From Populus alba (lineage: Eukaryota > Streptophyta > Magnoliopsida > Malpighiales > Salicaceae): a DNA stretch of 64,000 nucleotides. The notes below the pieces were generated by a model that was given only the letters and a program-made list of their open reading frames with translations, was not told the DNA's origin and searched no databases. Position numbers and translations under genes: made by a program. The stretch covers positions 14,785,875 to 14,849,874 of the forward strand of contig NC_133300.1 in the NCBI RefSeq assembly GCF_005239225.2, in the 5' to 3' direction. Positions 11,881-25,600 of the stretch are shown one piece after another; the first letter of the stretch is position 1; every line of letters starts with the position of its first letter.

Positions 11881-13269
11881 TTCTCATAAAACTTTGATCA
11901 TCTAGTCTGGTGCATAATGACACTTCACCTCTCTCTCTCTCTGCCTACATGCATAGCTCCATATGTTGAACATGGGATGCATGCCAACTACTTAATCATG
12001 TCTCTTGCATGGTGCTACCCACATGAAAAAAGTGCATCTCTTGCCAAACCATTCAAAATTAGGTAACTGAAAATGAATCCCTTCCTGCTACCAGATTTCC
12101 TTGTGGGATTCTTACATGCCTGAAAAAGATTTTAGGTTTCTCTGGGAGACACTTGTAATAAAACTAGTCATGTGCCTGCAGATATGAACAGCATTTATGA
12201 CGATTAATTATATTGCTAACACATTTCGGTGGCATCTATAATAATCATTTTAATGCCTTGGTTGCCGTATCTTGAAGAAACCGAACAAATAATTGATATT
12301 CCTTGGACATTGTTTCCAATATCTTCATCCATCTAGAGATTCTGCAAGAGAACTTCTATGAAATGTATAAAGTATAAGTAGAGTATGCTTCCTTCATCTG
12401 CCATGCTCAACTTGTCAAAAGGATTATACTCAAAGGGATTAGACATCATGATATATGATTGTAAAATGATTGCCACATATGTACTCAAAAGATCAGAAGA
12501 TTTTTCATTTTGTATTCAAGTCATGATTCGAGATCCCAAGAAGGCTCTTTAAAGCATACAATAGGGCTGAGAGACAGAGAGAGGTGACAAGAAAACAGAA
12601 AAAATGTCTTATTTGGAGAGGCAATGGAGGTGGTGGATGATCCAAGAGAGTAACTATTTACTGATCCTAGGAATTTCTTAATCTTTGTGGATGATCCAAG
12701 AAATCACCATTCACAATGAATCTGTCTTGGTCATACCTGGACGGGTACTTAAGAGCCCTCAAGTTCCACTAACAACAGTGCCTGAATGAGTATTCAGGCA
12801 CTTCAGACATAGCTTTCGAACCACACCAGCCAGTGCCGAAAGTGGGCAATGATTCATTATTTCAAGGGCCTCATTGAAATTTATCAGAGAAAACAAATTG
12901 TTAGAAGTGCTTAAAAATTGCATTTGTTGAATAAGAAAAAAAAGTACAATGATCCCTTTCAAGCTTAAAATCATGAACATGGTGAAGGCTTTCCTATCTA
13001 AATTTAAAAAAGGTAAAACGTGATCATTTAATCCTTTCCTTGAAAAAAAAAACCCTGAATAAGAAACTTTCATGCCAAAACGTATGGAAAATTCATGGAA
13101 ATGGGTCATCCTTGTAAAAAAGTGATCAACACTCAATTTTTTTTTTCTAGGGTTGAAAGATTTTCACCGTTTACTCTACAAAATCAATCCCTATTCCAAA
13201 CAGCTTCCCTCAGCTTGAGGAATTGGATTTGGGCTTCGAATTCGGCTGCTCATGATGGGCTAGCTTTGC

Positions 13270-15143
13270 CCATTTATTTTTAAAAAATAAGTTTTGTTTC
13301 TCGAAAAATAATTTTTGAAAAATTACTTTTTAAATTTTTCTGTGTTTGTTTGTCATTAAAAAATTTAGTCAATGCAAAAACACTTTCCGGTTAAAAAAAA
13401 ATTTGGCTTGGTTTTCAGGAAAAGTGTTTTTCTTTTATTTTTGAACGAAAACACTTTCTAGAAGTTGTAAAAAAATTAGAAATATCATATTATTTGCTGA
13501 TTATATCAAATTTAGTCCTCAAACTTTTAATTGCTATATATATTTTATTTTGAATATTTTTTTCAATTTCATCCCTTAAAATTTAATTTTTATATTAACT
13601 TTGATTTTTATTTTTATAATTGCTATTTGATTTTACCTTAACATTTTTTATTTAAAGTTTTTTATCTATCAAATTTGGTCGTTATTCTTTTGATTATTAT
13701 TTATTTTATTTGAAATAATTTATGAAATTTTAATTATTATTATTTTAATTTCTTTATCTTTCAATTTTTTTTATTTTTTAGATTTGATCTCTATTATTTT
13801 GAGTATTATTTATTTTATTTGAGAAATTTATAAAATTATATTTTTTTCAATTTTATTCTTATTCAACTTTTTAATTTGTAAGATTTGTTTCTTATTATTT
13901 TAATAAATTTATTAAAAAATAAAATATTAATAAGTTATAATTTTAATTCCCAAAATTGCTCTACCACTGAAAAATAAAAGTTGAAACGATCAACTTCCTT
14001 TAGGCCATGTTTGTTTCCCGGAAAGTAGTTTCCGGGAAACCATTTTTCAAACTTTCATGTGTTTGTTTGTCATTAGGAAAGTTGGTCAACGGAAAACACT
14101 TTCTCATCAACGAAAAATACTTTTTGGTCAACGGAAAACACTTTCCAGTCAATTTCAGTCAAAGAAAAATTTGACTTGGTTTTCAAGAAAGTGTTTTCCC
14201 TTTAACTGTGTTTGTTTTCCGGAAAGTGGTTTCCGGGAAATCACTTTCCAAACTTTCTTGTGTTTGTTTGCCAGTTGAAAAGTTGGTCAATGGAAAACAC
14301 TTTCCAGTAAAAGGAAAATTTGGCTTGGTTTTCAGGAAAGTGTTTTCCTGAAAAATTTGGGGGGAAAACACTTTCCGAAAGTTGTGAAAAAATTAGAAAT
14401 GTCATTATTTGCTGATTATATTAAATTTAATCCCCAAACTTTTGATTGGTATATATATTTTGTTTTGAATATTTATTTTATTTTTATATTAACTTTGGTC
14501 CTTATTTTTATAATTGCTATTTGCTTTTTCCTTATCATATTTTTATTAAAAAAATTTATCTATCAAATTTGGTTCTCATTCTTTTGATTGTTACTTATTT
14601 TATTTGAAATAATTTATGAAATGTTGATTATTATTATTTTAATTTCTTCATCTTTTATTTTTTTAAAAAAATTTAGATTTGATCTCTATTATTTTGATTA
14701 TTATTTATTTTATTTGAGATAATTTATGAAATTATATTTTTTTTTTCAATTTCATTCTCATTCAACTTTTTAATTTGTAAGATTTGTTCATCATTATTTT
14801 AATAAGCTATGTATGAATATAGGATATAATAAAAAAAATTCATCATTATAAATACTTTTTAGATTTCATTTTTTTATTGTAAGTGATTAAATATTTTATA
14901 TTAAATATTTTATATATATTAGATAAACTTGAAAAAAAAATTAATTCATTAATAAATTATTTTCCAGATTCATTTTCCATAACACAACCAAACACTGGAA
15001 AGTGTTTTTCAGTTTATTTTCTATAATACTGTCAAATATCATGGAAAATACTTTTTTAAAATTCACTTTTAAAGAATTTATATTTTCTAAAAATTTACTT
15101 TTCAAAAAAAAAAACTCCTTTCCTGCAAACAAACGGAGTCTTA
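13270..15143. mobile_element. Nest of related inverted-repeat transposable elements
   Basis: Left ends of the form GTTTGTTT followed by CCGGAAAGT and later AAAACACTTTCC occur three times: degenerate at about 13290, and well preserved at 14001 and 14206. An inverted counterpart, CTTTCCTGCAAACAAAC, closes the block at about 15117-15143. Internal sequence starting GAAAACACTTTC is directly repeated at 13446 and 14364 (offset about 0.9 kb), each copy running about 450 bp to a shared TTTTAATTTGTAAGATTTG. No transposase frame is visible, so these are non-autonomous. The class (hAT-like or Mutator-like) cannot be fixed without target duplications. Confidence 0.65.
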
Positions 15144-15149
15144 ATTTCT

Positions 15150-17739
15150 ATCAAATCTCTTTGGGCTAATGGGCGGCGGAAATCTAACTCCATGCCTGCC
15201 CACGCTTTACGTTTAGGATAGTATCGAAATTGGAAGATGATAAAGTCGTAGAAAACCTCAAACAATTGATGAGCTTATAAAACAAGTTTTTTTTAATGAA
15301 ATGAAGAACACTCTGTGCTTAAAATCAATCTTAAATGTTTGTTGATTTAAGGATAAATAAAAAAAATTATAAAAAAAAAATGTTTTCTTCCTCTTTCTAG
15401 TAGTTTTTAAGATACCTGGTCTTTTCTCACTTGCCTCTAAAGATTAATTCTTATAAAAAATTTCTATAATCACATTTTTCAAGATGATAGTTCTAGCGAT
15501 TAGTTTTTCAAAAATAAAATTATAAACGATAAAATATAGCTATTAAGAGTTTTGATTGGTTTAGAGAATGAAGCTTGATTCATTATATTTTTCTCTCGAT
15601 AAAAGTTTTGGGACAAACAAATAGAATTTATGAAATTGTACAAAAGAAAACAAAAGAATTTATGATATTGTGTATAAAAAAATAAAAAATAATATTTGCA
15701 CAGTAAAAAATGTAGTAGGAGAAAATATGTATAAAAATATGCATAAAAAAATACACAAAAAAAAAAATTTTGGGTTTTTCCCAGGTTACTCCATTGAGGC
15801 AGCCCAGCTTGCCTAAGTTGACCCAGAAAAGTTGAATCAACCCTTTTGGCTTCTATTTTTTTTTTTTGGCACATCATTTGCTCCCAAACCTTTCAAGCAA
15901 GATGTTTGAAAGGCTTAACTTAGCTGACAAAAGATTAAAAAAAAACCTTACAAATTTTATTTATTTTTGTATTTCTTCATGTAAATTTTTCAATATTTTT
16001 TAAAAAGTATCCTTGATACTTTTAGAAATAATTAGTTTACAAGATGAGTTTCTCTTTTGGCTCAAAACTTGGACTGAAGAAAATTTACTTCATAATCGTT
16101 AATTTCAGAAATGATAACTTCTTCCAAAATTAGGCCTATGAAACTGTCCAAACTAAAGACAATTAAGATGCTTCCAAATGCTTTATGTATGTGTTCGTTT
16201 CCATGTTTTAATTTGTGTGTTCTATTCATTCAGTCAAGTAGCTCAGAAAGATAAACTTACTGACACCATAGCAGTCTACACATATTAATTCAGCTCATGT
16301 TCTTCACCTCAGAAGCTCGTAGAAGCTTTAAGATATTAACATTTGAAACACACTTTCAAATCTGTTGTTCAAAACCTTGAAACAACATATCCCTTTTCAA
16401 CAATGGTGTTCGAATTCGATGTTTTCTATGCTTGTAGTGAGACGCGAGGGAAATGCTGTCTCTAGTGAATCTCCACAGGTCCACCAGGCTAGCTGCTGTC
16501 TGATGGAACACGCCAAACTTTAAGCTGGCACCATGCAAGGCGTTTTACTCAGAGCCAGGGTTTTCCACTGAACCATTGTCTGTGAGGAACAAGGAAGCAA
16601 ATTGCAGGTCCAGAATTCTCAAACACCTATACACCTGCCTGTGATAAGATTCCTCGCATAAGCATTAAGAACATCATGATGTTGCCGGGCGGCGAGCGGG
16701 AATCGGTCTGGCAGCCGATTTCCACAGAACTTGCGTACAAAAATAAGATATAAAAGCATTTATTTATATCTCACACCTACCAAAGATGCCATTTTCTGTT
16801 TTTATTGATCTCCTTCGTGCTCAGTCTCCTGAGAAGTAGTAATAAAATATCCCACTTTTTTTTTTAATTAAATATAAGAATATAATAGATAAAAAAAAAT
16901 ATGCCAAGAAATGAACACGGTCATATATACACATATACAAAATCAAAAGTTCATTCATCCAAAAAAAAAACAGGAGACAGTTATTTAAAAAAAAAAATTA
17001 AAAGTATCACATCAGTTAGCTAAGAAACTCAAGATCCAGCGGGCGTTAAAAATAACAAACTAAAAAAAATACCAATAAAAATATATCCAACAACTAACAT
17101 AATTTTCAATTGAAACATAAGAGAATCACCAACAACTACTGAAACAAACAAGAGCTATTAATTGCAACTCCAACAACAAAAACAAAATAAACTCAGTCAA
17201 TATCCAGATAAGAGTGGTCCATAGCATGAAAATGAAGTATTATGTAGAATAAAATTAGAAATCTCCTTTTCATTCGAATATCCACTTGTGTTTTTTAATA
17301 TCCATATAAGATAGACACCGATACATAAAATAGACGAATGCCTTGTTTACCACAAGTAGTTTCCTGGAACAAGAAATGGGCAAAGATCATCGAATTGTAA
17401 GCTTCACAAATGGGCCATGATAAAGTCATAGTGGTTCTCGTCGATGCTTCGCCGGCTTTGACAGCTAATACTATAGTGATTGAAAACATAAGATTAGAAA
17501 GAGTCCACAACGCGCATTTGGTTTCACCACAAACTAATCAAATGAGAAATTTAGAAATCATGGTATGATAAGAAATTAAAATTAAAAAATTCAAGCTATG
17601 TAGTTGTTGATAGCTATTAAAAATTTATATGATCATTAATTTTAAGATTCATAGGAATTAATCAAGATTACACAAGCTGGCTTGAATACCCATGTTAATT
17701 ATATATAAAAAAAATTATAATTGTGTTCCAGCGTTTCAT
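15150..17739. other. AT-rich intergenic region with a small GC-richer island
   Basis: No complete gene is recognised. Around 16,350-16,760 GC content rises and the minus strand has short open frames, including a 46-codon ATG frame and a frame ending in TAA near 16,540. A second open minus-strand frame lies at 17295-17510. I recognise no family in any of these; they may be gene relics or chance. Confidence 0.4.
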
Positions 17740-17900
17740 AAAAAATTTAAATTTATTTTTATATATATATATATTTTTTATTATTTTGATTTATTTGTGT
17801 CAAAAATAATTTTTAAAAAATATAAAAATAAATTATTTTAATATATTTTCAAACGAAAAATATTTTAAAACATAACTATTATTACACTCTCAAACACCCC
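17740..17900. repeat. AT-rich MITE-like repeat, copy 3
   Basis: The block ends with AAATATTTTAAAACATAACTATTATTACACTCTCAAACAC, which matches the terminus of the copies at 19.8 and 38.7 kb. It contains an (AT)n insertion near 17761-17773. Confidence 0.5.
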
Positions 17901-19610
17901 TAAACATTAATTTATATCCTTTCTTTATCATAACGTGTATACATACAAAGATACAAGTTTTCTGTGCGAGAGACTTTCTATTATTCTTTCTTGGATTATT
18001 AGGGTAAAATTGATTGTCAAAATTAGAATATTTATTGAAGTATTTTGTAAACTACCAAACCTTTACTTATAAAACTTGAAAAATTACAAGATACGTGAAT
18101 AAAATTATCATACTATATCTTTTTACCTCTTTATGTTTTAAAACAAAAAATTAATTATCAATACAATTACAAAATTCCAGGTGAAAACATTGTTTATATA
18201 AACAATTAATAACTTTTGATTTTTTTTGTTATTTTTATTTTTTTTTACTTGATTTTTTTTAATTTAATCCTAATATAAATTAATTTAAGGTTGGGTTTGG
18301 TGATTTACTTAAGTTGGCTTGGTATGAGGTCTTTGTAATGTTGGAAAACAAATCTGATGCTTGAATTATGATCGATTTGGCAAGATTAAAGTCAATTTTG
18401 TTGATTTTTCCAAATGATTTTTTCTAGGTTATTTTTTTCATTTGATTTTTTTTCTAGTCATTTGACTTTTTTTTTTCAATTTGATTATTTTATATTAAAT
18501 TAATTTAAGATTGGGCTTGAGGATTTATTTTTGTTGGTTCTGTATGGCATCCTCTCAATCTTGAGAAACAAATTCAAACTACGGTTGGTGCTCATTCGGT
18601 AAAATTAAGTTTAATTTTGTTGATTTTTCAGTCTCTAAGATGAGAGAAAAAAAAAAATCTTATTGGAAAACAGTGAAGGGAAGATAAAGTTATCAATTGA
18701 TCATATTTTGACAATAAATAGGACAATCATGGTGTTGATGACTTATATTTATTCTAATTATTTTTGTTTTTTTTATCAAATTAAAAAATCCAATACAAAA
18801 AAAAAAGATATGTTTTTCTTTTCAATGGAGTTTACATTATTTCTTTTCTAGAAAAAAAAAACAAATTTATTGTTGTATAATTAAATAAAAAAATATTCAA
18901 AGAGTTATCCGCAACATGAAATTAGATAACTTAATACACGTATTTATCCCAGCTTATTGATTCAATCTTTAATTGGAATTAACGAATTTTTTATTATTTC
19001 TTTATATATATAATTTTTTATTTATTTTATTAAATACATGTATAAACTTTTTACTTTGCAATTTAATTTTTCTATGGTGAAAACAATGTTATAATCAAAT
19101 TAACCCATTCGCCTGAACTCAATTAGCCGGAGGGATATTAGGATTGATTAATTTAGTTGAAAATATTTCTCAACTTTGCATCGATTTCTAATCCCAAACA
19201 CAGCACACACACGAAAGAAATACAATAAAATAAAACATTGCTATAATCAAATTAACCCATTCGTTAAATTATATATATATATATATATAAAAATAAAAAC
19301 TGAGATCTTCAACACCAGTCTAAAGAACACCTAAATTGAACGAAAAAAAAAATCATAGATAACAATAAAGATTTTAATTACTGTTTCTTAAATGTTTTCT
19401 CTTACCATTGACCGAGTCCATTGATATATTGGAATTGACCGATCCATAGTATTAAATCCATTCATTACAAATTATGAGATCTTTTAAAAAATAAAATTCA
19501 ATATAAAGGATAATTATAAAACAAAATATTTTTCTTAATCAATTGGCTCAAAAGTCAAAACTTGAGGAGACACCCACTCTCAATAATCTAAAAAAATATA
19601 TAAAAAATTG
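17901..19610. other. AT-rich intergenic region
   Basis: Low-complexity A/T-rich sequence with poly-T and poly-A runs and an (AT)n tract near 19270-19288. An imperfect pair of similar segments lies at about 18,285-18,420 and 18,505-18,640, each with a TTTAAGGTTGGG/TTTAAGATTGGG start and GTTGATTTTT end. No gene is seen. Confidence 0.5.
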
Positions 19611-19614
19611 ATTG

Positions 19615-19800
19615 AAAACGTTGTTGTATCTGTGTTTTTAAAAAAATATTTTTTTTATTAAAAATTATTTTTTATATATTTTAGATTGTTTTAATGTATT
19701 AATCTTAAAAATAATTTTAAAAAAATAAAAAATATATAATTTTAATGTATTTCAGTACAAAAAATATTTTAAAAAACAACCTAAAACTACACTCTCAAAC
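19615..19800. repeat. AT-rich MITE-like repeat, copy 4 (best preserved)
   Basis: It starts GTTGTATCTGTGTTTTTAAA and ends in a block reading AAAAAACAACCTAAAACTAC followed by ACTCTCAAACAC. The core TTTTAGATTGTTTTAATG then CTTAAAAATAATTTT is shared with copies at 28.9 and 51.1 kb. Start and end are partly complementary, as expected of a short inverted-repeat element. Confidence 0.6.
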
Positions 19801-19830
19801 ACTTTAATACTTGCATGATGAGAAGAAAAG

Positions 19831-19833
<3 letters not shown>

Positions 19834-19911
<78 letters not shown>
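19834..19911. repeat. (AT)n microsatellite, 78 bp
   Basis: Thirty-nine uninterrupted AT dinucleotides, the longest simple repeat in the window. It directly follows a MITE-like repeat. Confidence 0.97.
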
Positions 19912-19914
<3 letters not shown>

Positions 19915-21445
19915 GTTGATTTGTTAAACGGAGCCATAAATATTTACGAATAAGGACGAATAAAAGTAGCACCAAAAGACAAGAATGAAACAGCACAAAA
20001 AGTTGGGAAAGTGACGGAAAGGCCTAAAAGCATTATGAAGCCACAACCAATAAGACCCGCCATCGGCCGGCTAAGGCCTACAAGGTTTCCTTTTTCGAGT
20101 AAGTTATTGTTTAGTACATATATTTTTATTAAGTTACAACATGGGCCTTTATATTTGCTATAACCTATAACTTAATCCCTTCACCCTCTTTGAACACTGC
20201 CTTATTAAAATTAAAACATAGTTAATTTTATGTTTTTCTATTTCTATTTTTCTATTCTCGATAATTAGGTCTTTCTAGTTTATTTTTCATATTCATTATT
20301 ATCAGTATCTTGTTCTTTTTATATGGTTGTAATACATTTTTAGTAAAAGAAAATATGATTACATAAAAATTAAACATTTTGGGTCTCTTAATAATTATGA
20401 TGATGTTGATCTTTTAGGGTTCTTGACGTGTGACAAACACTTTTATTCTTCATTTTTATTTATGTCAATTGATATAAGAGTTCATTGATTTTAATTGGTT
20501 TGTTTGGAGGTTATGCGTCTAAGAGCTTTATAGTTCCTCATAGTTAATTGTTATGTGCTATTAGATAATTATGGCTGAAAAAAATTGCAAAATACAATGC
20601 ATTTATATAAGAGGGGATATGGATGTTCGAGAAAAAATGTTTTCATAAAAATAAATATTTTTTTTAGTTAATTGAATATTTTTCTATTTTATATTATTAC
20701 GCTTTTTTAATTTATTTTTATTTATTTAGTATTACTAGGGTTTTCTAGATTTTTTATTTATAAAAAGTTGTAATAGCTTCTATGACAAATAAAGAGATAG
20801 TTAGATAAAAAAAATAAATATTTTAGGTGTCTCCCTTAGTTATGATGTCATTGGTCTTTAAAGCTTTTAATATATAACAAACTTTTTATTATTTGCTTTC
20901 ATTTATAGAGATGTTTGAAAGTGTGATAGCTATTTTTTTTTACTTAAAAATATATCAAAATATATATTTTTTTAAATAAAAATATAAACAAAAAAATTAA
21001 ACAAAAATAATTCTTTTTTTAAACGCTGTTTGGAATGTCGCCTATGCCAGAAACAAATATAGCATATGTTTTAATAAAACAAGGGTCATAGTAAAGGGAC
21101 TGAGTTATAATTTTTCAAACATAAAGGACTATACTATAATACTGTTCAAAACTAAGAGCTAAAGAATGATTTACTCCTCTCTTTATTCCTTTTTGCCTTT
21201 TGGACCTAAACCAACAGCCCAACATTTATTCACTAACCAAATTTCTCTGGCCTCCTTTTATTTCCAATTCAAGCCACCATTGAGGACACTTCCTTTTCAG
21301 CTGTCCTTGGTCTCCGGTCTTTACATTTTCTATCTGTAACCAGGTCATAGTTTTATGGCCTTTGCTCTTGACGTTTCATTGAAAAATAGAGAACAAAATT
21401 ATCAAACATGTGTGTTGTTTTGCACAGACAGTGATCAGCTGTTTT
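19912..21445. other. Intergenic region and CRLK2-like promoter
   Basis: AT-rich sequence without a recognised gene, with a degenerate repeat fragment near 20930-21035. The last 250 bp become less AT-rich and probably include the transcription start and first leader exon of the downstream kinase gene. Confidence 0.5.
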
Positions 21446-22570
21446 GTAAGGTATGTTGAGGTACTTTCATTTTATTAAGGTTCTTGATTTTGTTTTCTTG
21501 GGTTGGTTTCGATCATCGACTTCTTGCTGCTTTTTAGTGTTTTTGATGGATTTTGACTCCTGGGGTGAAGCTTTAGAGAGAACCCATTTTATAGTTTTGA
21601 TGAAGAAGTTTTAGCGGTAGAAAAACATGAGGTTTTGTGCGTATTGGATGTTTTCATGACTTGTTTCATCAGTATATACGAGTGATCCATGTTGGGATTT
21701 GCTAGCTTTGAGTCTGAACTTAATATAAGGTTCTATGAGATACATGGAACTGTAGTTACTATATGAGCAGACACCGAGTATATAAAGTAAAGATAGGCAG
21801 TGCATTGGTGAGGTTTCTTGATTGCATTTATTTCCTAAATTGGTTCTTGTGCATATTTTGTGGCTTTATCTTGACTGATGCAAGGGAACACAGTTTACTG
21901 AAATTTGGAAGTAATGGATGCCTTCTATTTTGTTATAAGTTGTAATTATCAAATGTGTTGTTGCTCTTGTTTATTGCATTTGAATGATGAAGGCAACGGA
22001 TTCGTATTCTTGAGTTTTTGCTAAATCACACACCAACCAGATGAATAGGAAAAGCTAGATGTACACATCCTTGAAACATAGTTGAAAACTTCTGTTTTGA
22101 AAAGTAGCTGTTAAGCAGCAGAGTTTTGTCTGGTCATCTTCCTTGTTTTTCCAACCTTTTCAATTCTCTCTTTGATGCCCATCCTGTTAATTGATAACAT
22201 CTGAAATTTTTGTTTCAAATGTCAAACTGTATATTTTCCTTTTGGACTTTGTTTTTGCCTCTGGTTCATTGTATAAGCATGCGTATTCTTAGGTTTATCT
22301 TGATTAGGCATCTTTACCTTTTCATACTTGGAAAACAAATGCTTTTATACGATAAAATGTTCTGTTTAAGGCTGCTTTTCAGCTCCTTAAATTCAGTGCC
22401 TAAAATCATGCTTTCCAACCGTAATACTAGCAAGCATGAGAAAGGCATAGAGCGAAATCATAATTATTATTTTTGATATTGTTGGTGAACTGTGTGCTTT
22501 TTGGCATGACTACTACTTTCCTGGGGAAAATTCTCTCATTTTACCTGATATTTTTGTTTGTTTATGGCAG
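21446..22570 (+). other. Probable leader intron of the CRLK2-like gene
   Basis: A consensus donor GTAAGGT begins at 21446 and a pyrimidine-rich stretch ends in TTTATGGCAG at 22570, 64 bp before the kinase start codon. Open frames inside are short. The intron is inferred from splice signals only. Confidence 0.45.
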
Positions 22571-22634
22571 TGAGCCTTCTGGACTTCTCAACTCAAGATG
22601 TATTCATTGTCTGAATTTCAAAAGAGACCAGAGA

Positions 22635-25600
22635 ATGGTTTATAAAGGTGATTTCGTTGCTATTGGAATCTCTGTTGGTTTGGCCCTTGGTATCTTGATA
22701 GCTTCACTTGTATTTTTCGGCATAAGGTGGTACAAGAGGCGCGCTTATCTCAGACGGTGTTCAAATGATCGTAGCCTTCCAACTCTTCCAATACGCATGA
22801 ATGGCCTGGGTACAAGCAATGACTTTAGTGCCTCTCTTGCAAATTCCATCACCATCCAGGGAACAGAACACCCTCAGAAGAGCTCTCAGGTTTCTTCTTG
22901 GTGGAATCATCACAGTAAAGATCGGTTTGCTTCTGCATCAGGCATACTTAGATATTCTTACAGGTACGGAAATCTCTAAAAGGGAAGCAAAGTTTTGTTT
23001 TTGCGCTGCATTACAATCAACTTATGATTTGTGTACCAACTCTTTTTTTCTTTTTTTTCTGAATACTTCATTGACCATATAAAAGTTTATTTCTAAACAT
23101 ATTTCTTGATAAAGAAAAAGAATCCACCCCTCTTACTCTATTGAAAGATACACCTATTGAGAAGATATTGATCCTACACAATAGTCTTTTCTTGGTAGAT
23201 TCTCTCCAATTCGTTTCTTTTCTATTCAAATCTCCTTAATCAAGATATTAAATTACATGTAGATTTGATTTTGGGTCTGGGGTATAGTACCCCATTCAAC
23301 TTTGTTATAGTAAACCTAAATAGACATTACATTTAGGCTTCCGAAATCCATCATCCAATTTGTAAGGCTTAAGTTGATGTCTTAATTTATTGGTTTTATT
23401 TTTCCAGGGATATTCAGAAAGCTACTCAAAATTTCACAACAGTTTTGGGACAAGGTTCATTTGGTCCTGTATACAAAGCAGTTATGCCTACTGGAGAAAT
23501 ATTAGCTGTAAAGGTGCTTGCATCTAACTCAAAGCAGGGGGAGAAAGAGTTCCAAACAGAGGTACTCCATTGCAACACTTATACTCGAGTATATGTAGAA
23601 CATAGAATCGCTGCAAGAGATGCTTCTGTGGCATGATTAGGACAGCTTTCTCATTCGAAACTGACAAATTTGACTCTACTGAGCCCCTCCTTTTTTTCTT
23701 CTAAATACTATAATACAATTTATAAATTTTGAAGACACTGTCTAAGATAAGAAGGATCTACAATGCAACAATGATATTTCATCTTTTCTAGTAGTGGCTT
23801 ACATTTTTTTTTAATATAACCAGGAAAAACTCTCAAAAATAGTAAAAGAATATCAATCACCATAGGGGAACATTCTGGGGAAGCAAGGTCTGTTTGACTA
23901 TTTATTCATAAATGTTAATAAACTCAGTGATGTTCAAAAATCAGTTACACTAATCCAAAGAAAGATTGCTGCTTCCAGAAGATACTCCCTGCAAATTTCT
24001 GGGAAAATGAGGAACTAAATACATAAAGGCAGCCATATGGAGCATTCTTGCTACCCAATTGTTACAAATTTTGCATTTATATCTTCGAATATTTGCAAAA
24101 CTTCTTGCATTTAATGCTCTGAAGTTCATAGAAAGCATATCGAGTAGTCATTTTTTAGCCTGGTCATTTTGCAGGTATCTCTATTAGGAAGGCTGCACCA
24201 CCGGAATCTTGTGAATTTGTTAGGGTATTGCATAGATAAAGGAAACCACATGTTGATCTATGAGTTCATGAGTAATGGGAGCTTAGCAAACCACCTTTAT
24301 AGTAAGCTAAAAGGCCTCCACTTATTTTATTCTTTATATTTTGTGATGAGCTATCTGTTGGTATGTAACCATCTATTATGAAAAGAGCACATATAGAAAC
24401 TGCATTGAACATTATGGTATAGGGCTGCTATTCTTTTTTCTGGTTGTGCTAATTTGAGTGATAGCTATCTTACAATTCTCTTTAACCTGTGCAAATGTTG
24501 TTGGTTCACTAGCTAATAATTTTTAGACTACTTTTTCTACAAAAGGGTGACTACCGATGAGGAAATGGGATTTTATGATGCCAGAGTTCCTAAATGACTT
24601 TTGAACAATGCATTAATGTTTGCTACATGTGGGTGCGGATCATCTATGTTTGCCTGTTTGTTAGCATTAATGTTTTGCTTTTGGACTTGTATGGTTAATT
24701 CCATCCAGTCAAATATGGTTGTTTGCTTTTTCTAGTCCGAAGTAAAGACAACCAAAATCTGCAATTCACCCTTGGCTCTAGTGGTGGAGTAACATACTGT
24801 GTTCAAATCCCCATTCCCTCTTCCCCAAGACCATGTCTCCTTTTGTAGCAATAAAAAAGAAGTGAAACAGTTATCAATTTTATAGCAAAACAGTTAACTG
24901 ATATTATTTATCTGCTTTTGGTGATTGTGGTAACTGCTGAATACTACGTATAGGCTTACACTGATGCATGAAGTTCATGAAGTGTGCGGGAAGATATTTT
25001 TTTAGATATTATGTTTGTTTCTTGCAACTTTATTTGAATGTTGAGTGGATAGTAATTTTCCAACTAGATTTGAAACTAGGTCCATATTGCCTCTTTCATG
25101 AATAAAATGAAATTATGTTTTTCTTTTCTCTTTTTAATTCCTTGATACTGAACACTCCGGTTGGGCATGTTTCAGATGATGAAGAACAATTTTTGAGTTG
25201 GGAAGAAAGAATTCAAATTGCTCTTGATATTTCACATGGAATTGAATATCTTCATGAAGGGGTAGGTTGAATACAGAATCTCTTTGTTGTCTTGGTGGAA
25301 TGCTGGATTTTCTTGTTCCATTAATATGACCATTATTCTGGCACAGGCAGTCCCACCTGTCATACATCGTGATTTGAAGTCTGCAAACATATTGCTGGAC
25401 CATTCAATGAGAGCTAAAGTAAGCAAGCTATCATACTAACATTAACTTATTTTTAATGCACTATAATATTGCCAATCTATCCCTAGACCAACAAATCAAA
25501 TGACTGCCACCTCGGGATTTGAAACTTGAACCTCTGCATACAAAGTGGAGCTCTTTGGTAATTGAAATTTGAGATGCTGCTGATTAAAGCTTCAGATTAA

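Noticed and set aside
12759..13136. 125-codon minus-strand open frame downstream of the RRT1-like gene
   Set aside because: No domain, hydrophobic low-complexity composition, no splice or promoter context.
15500..15877. 125-codon minus-strand open frame rich in Phe and Tyr
   Set aside because: Low-complexity A/T-rich sequence; hydrophobicity follows from poly-A/T runs, and no conserved motif is visible.
19752..19996. Open frames rich in Tyr-Ile repeats
   Set aside because: They are translations of the (AT)n microsatellite.
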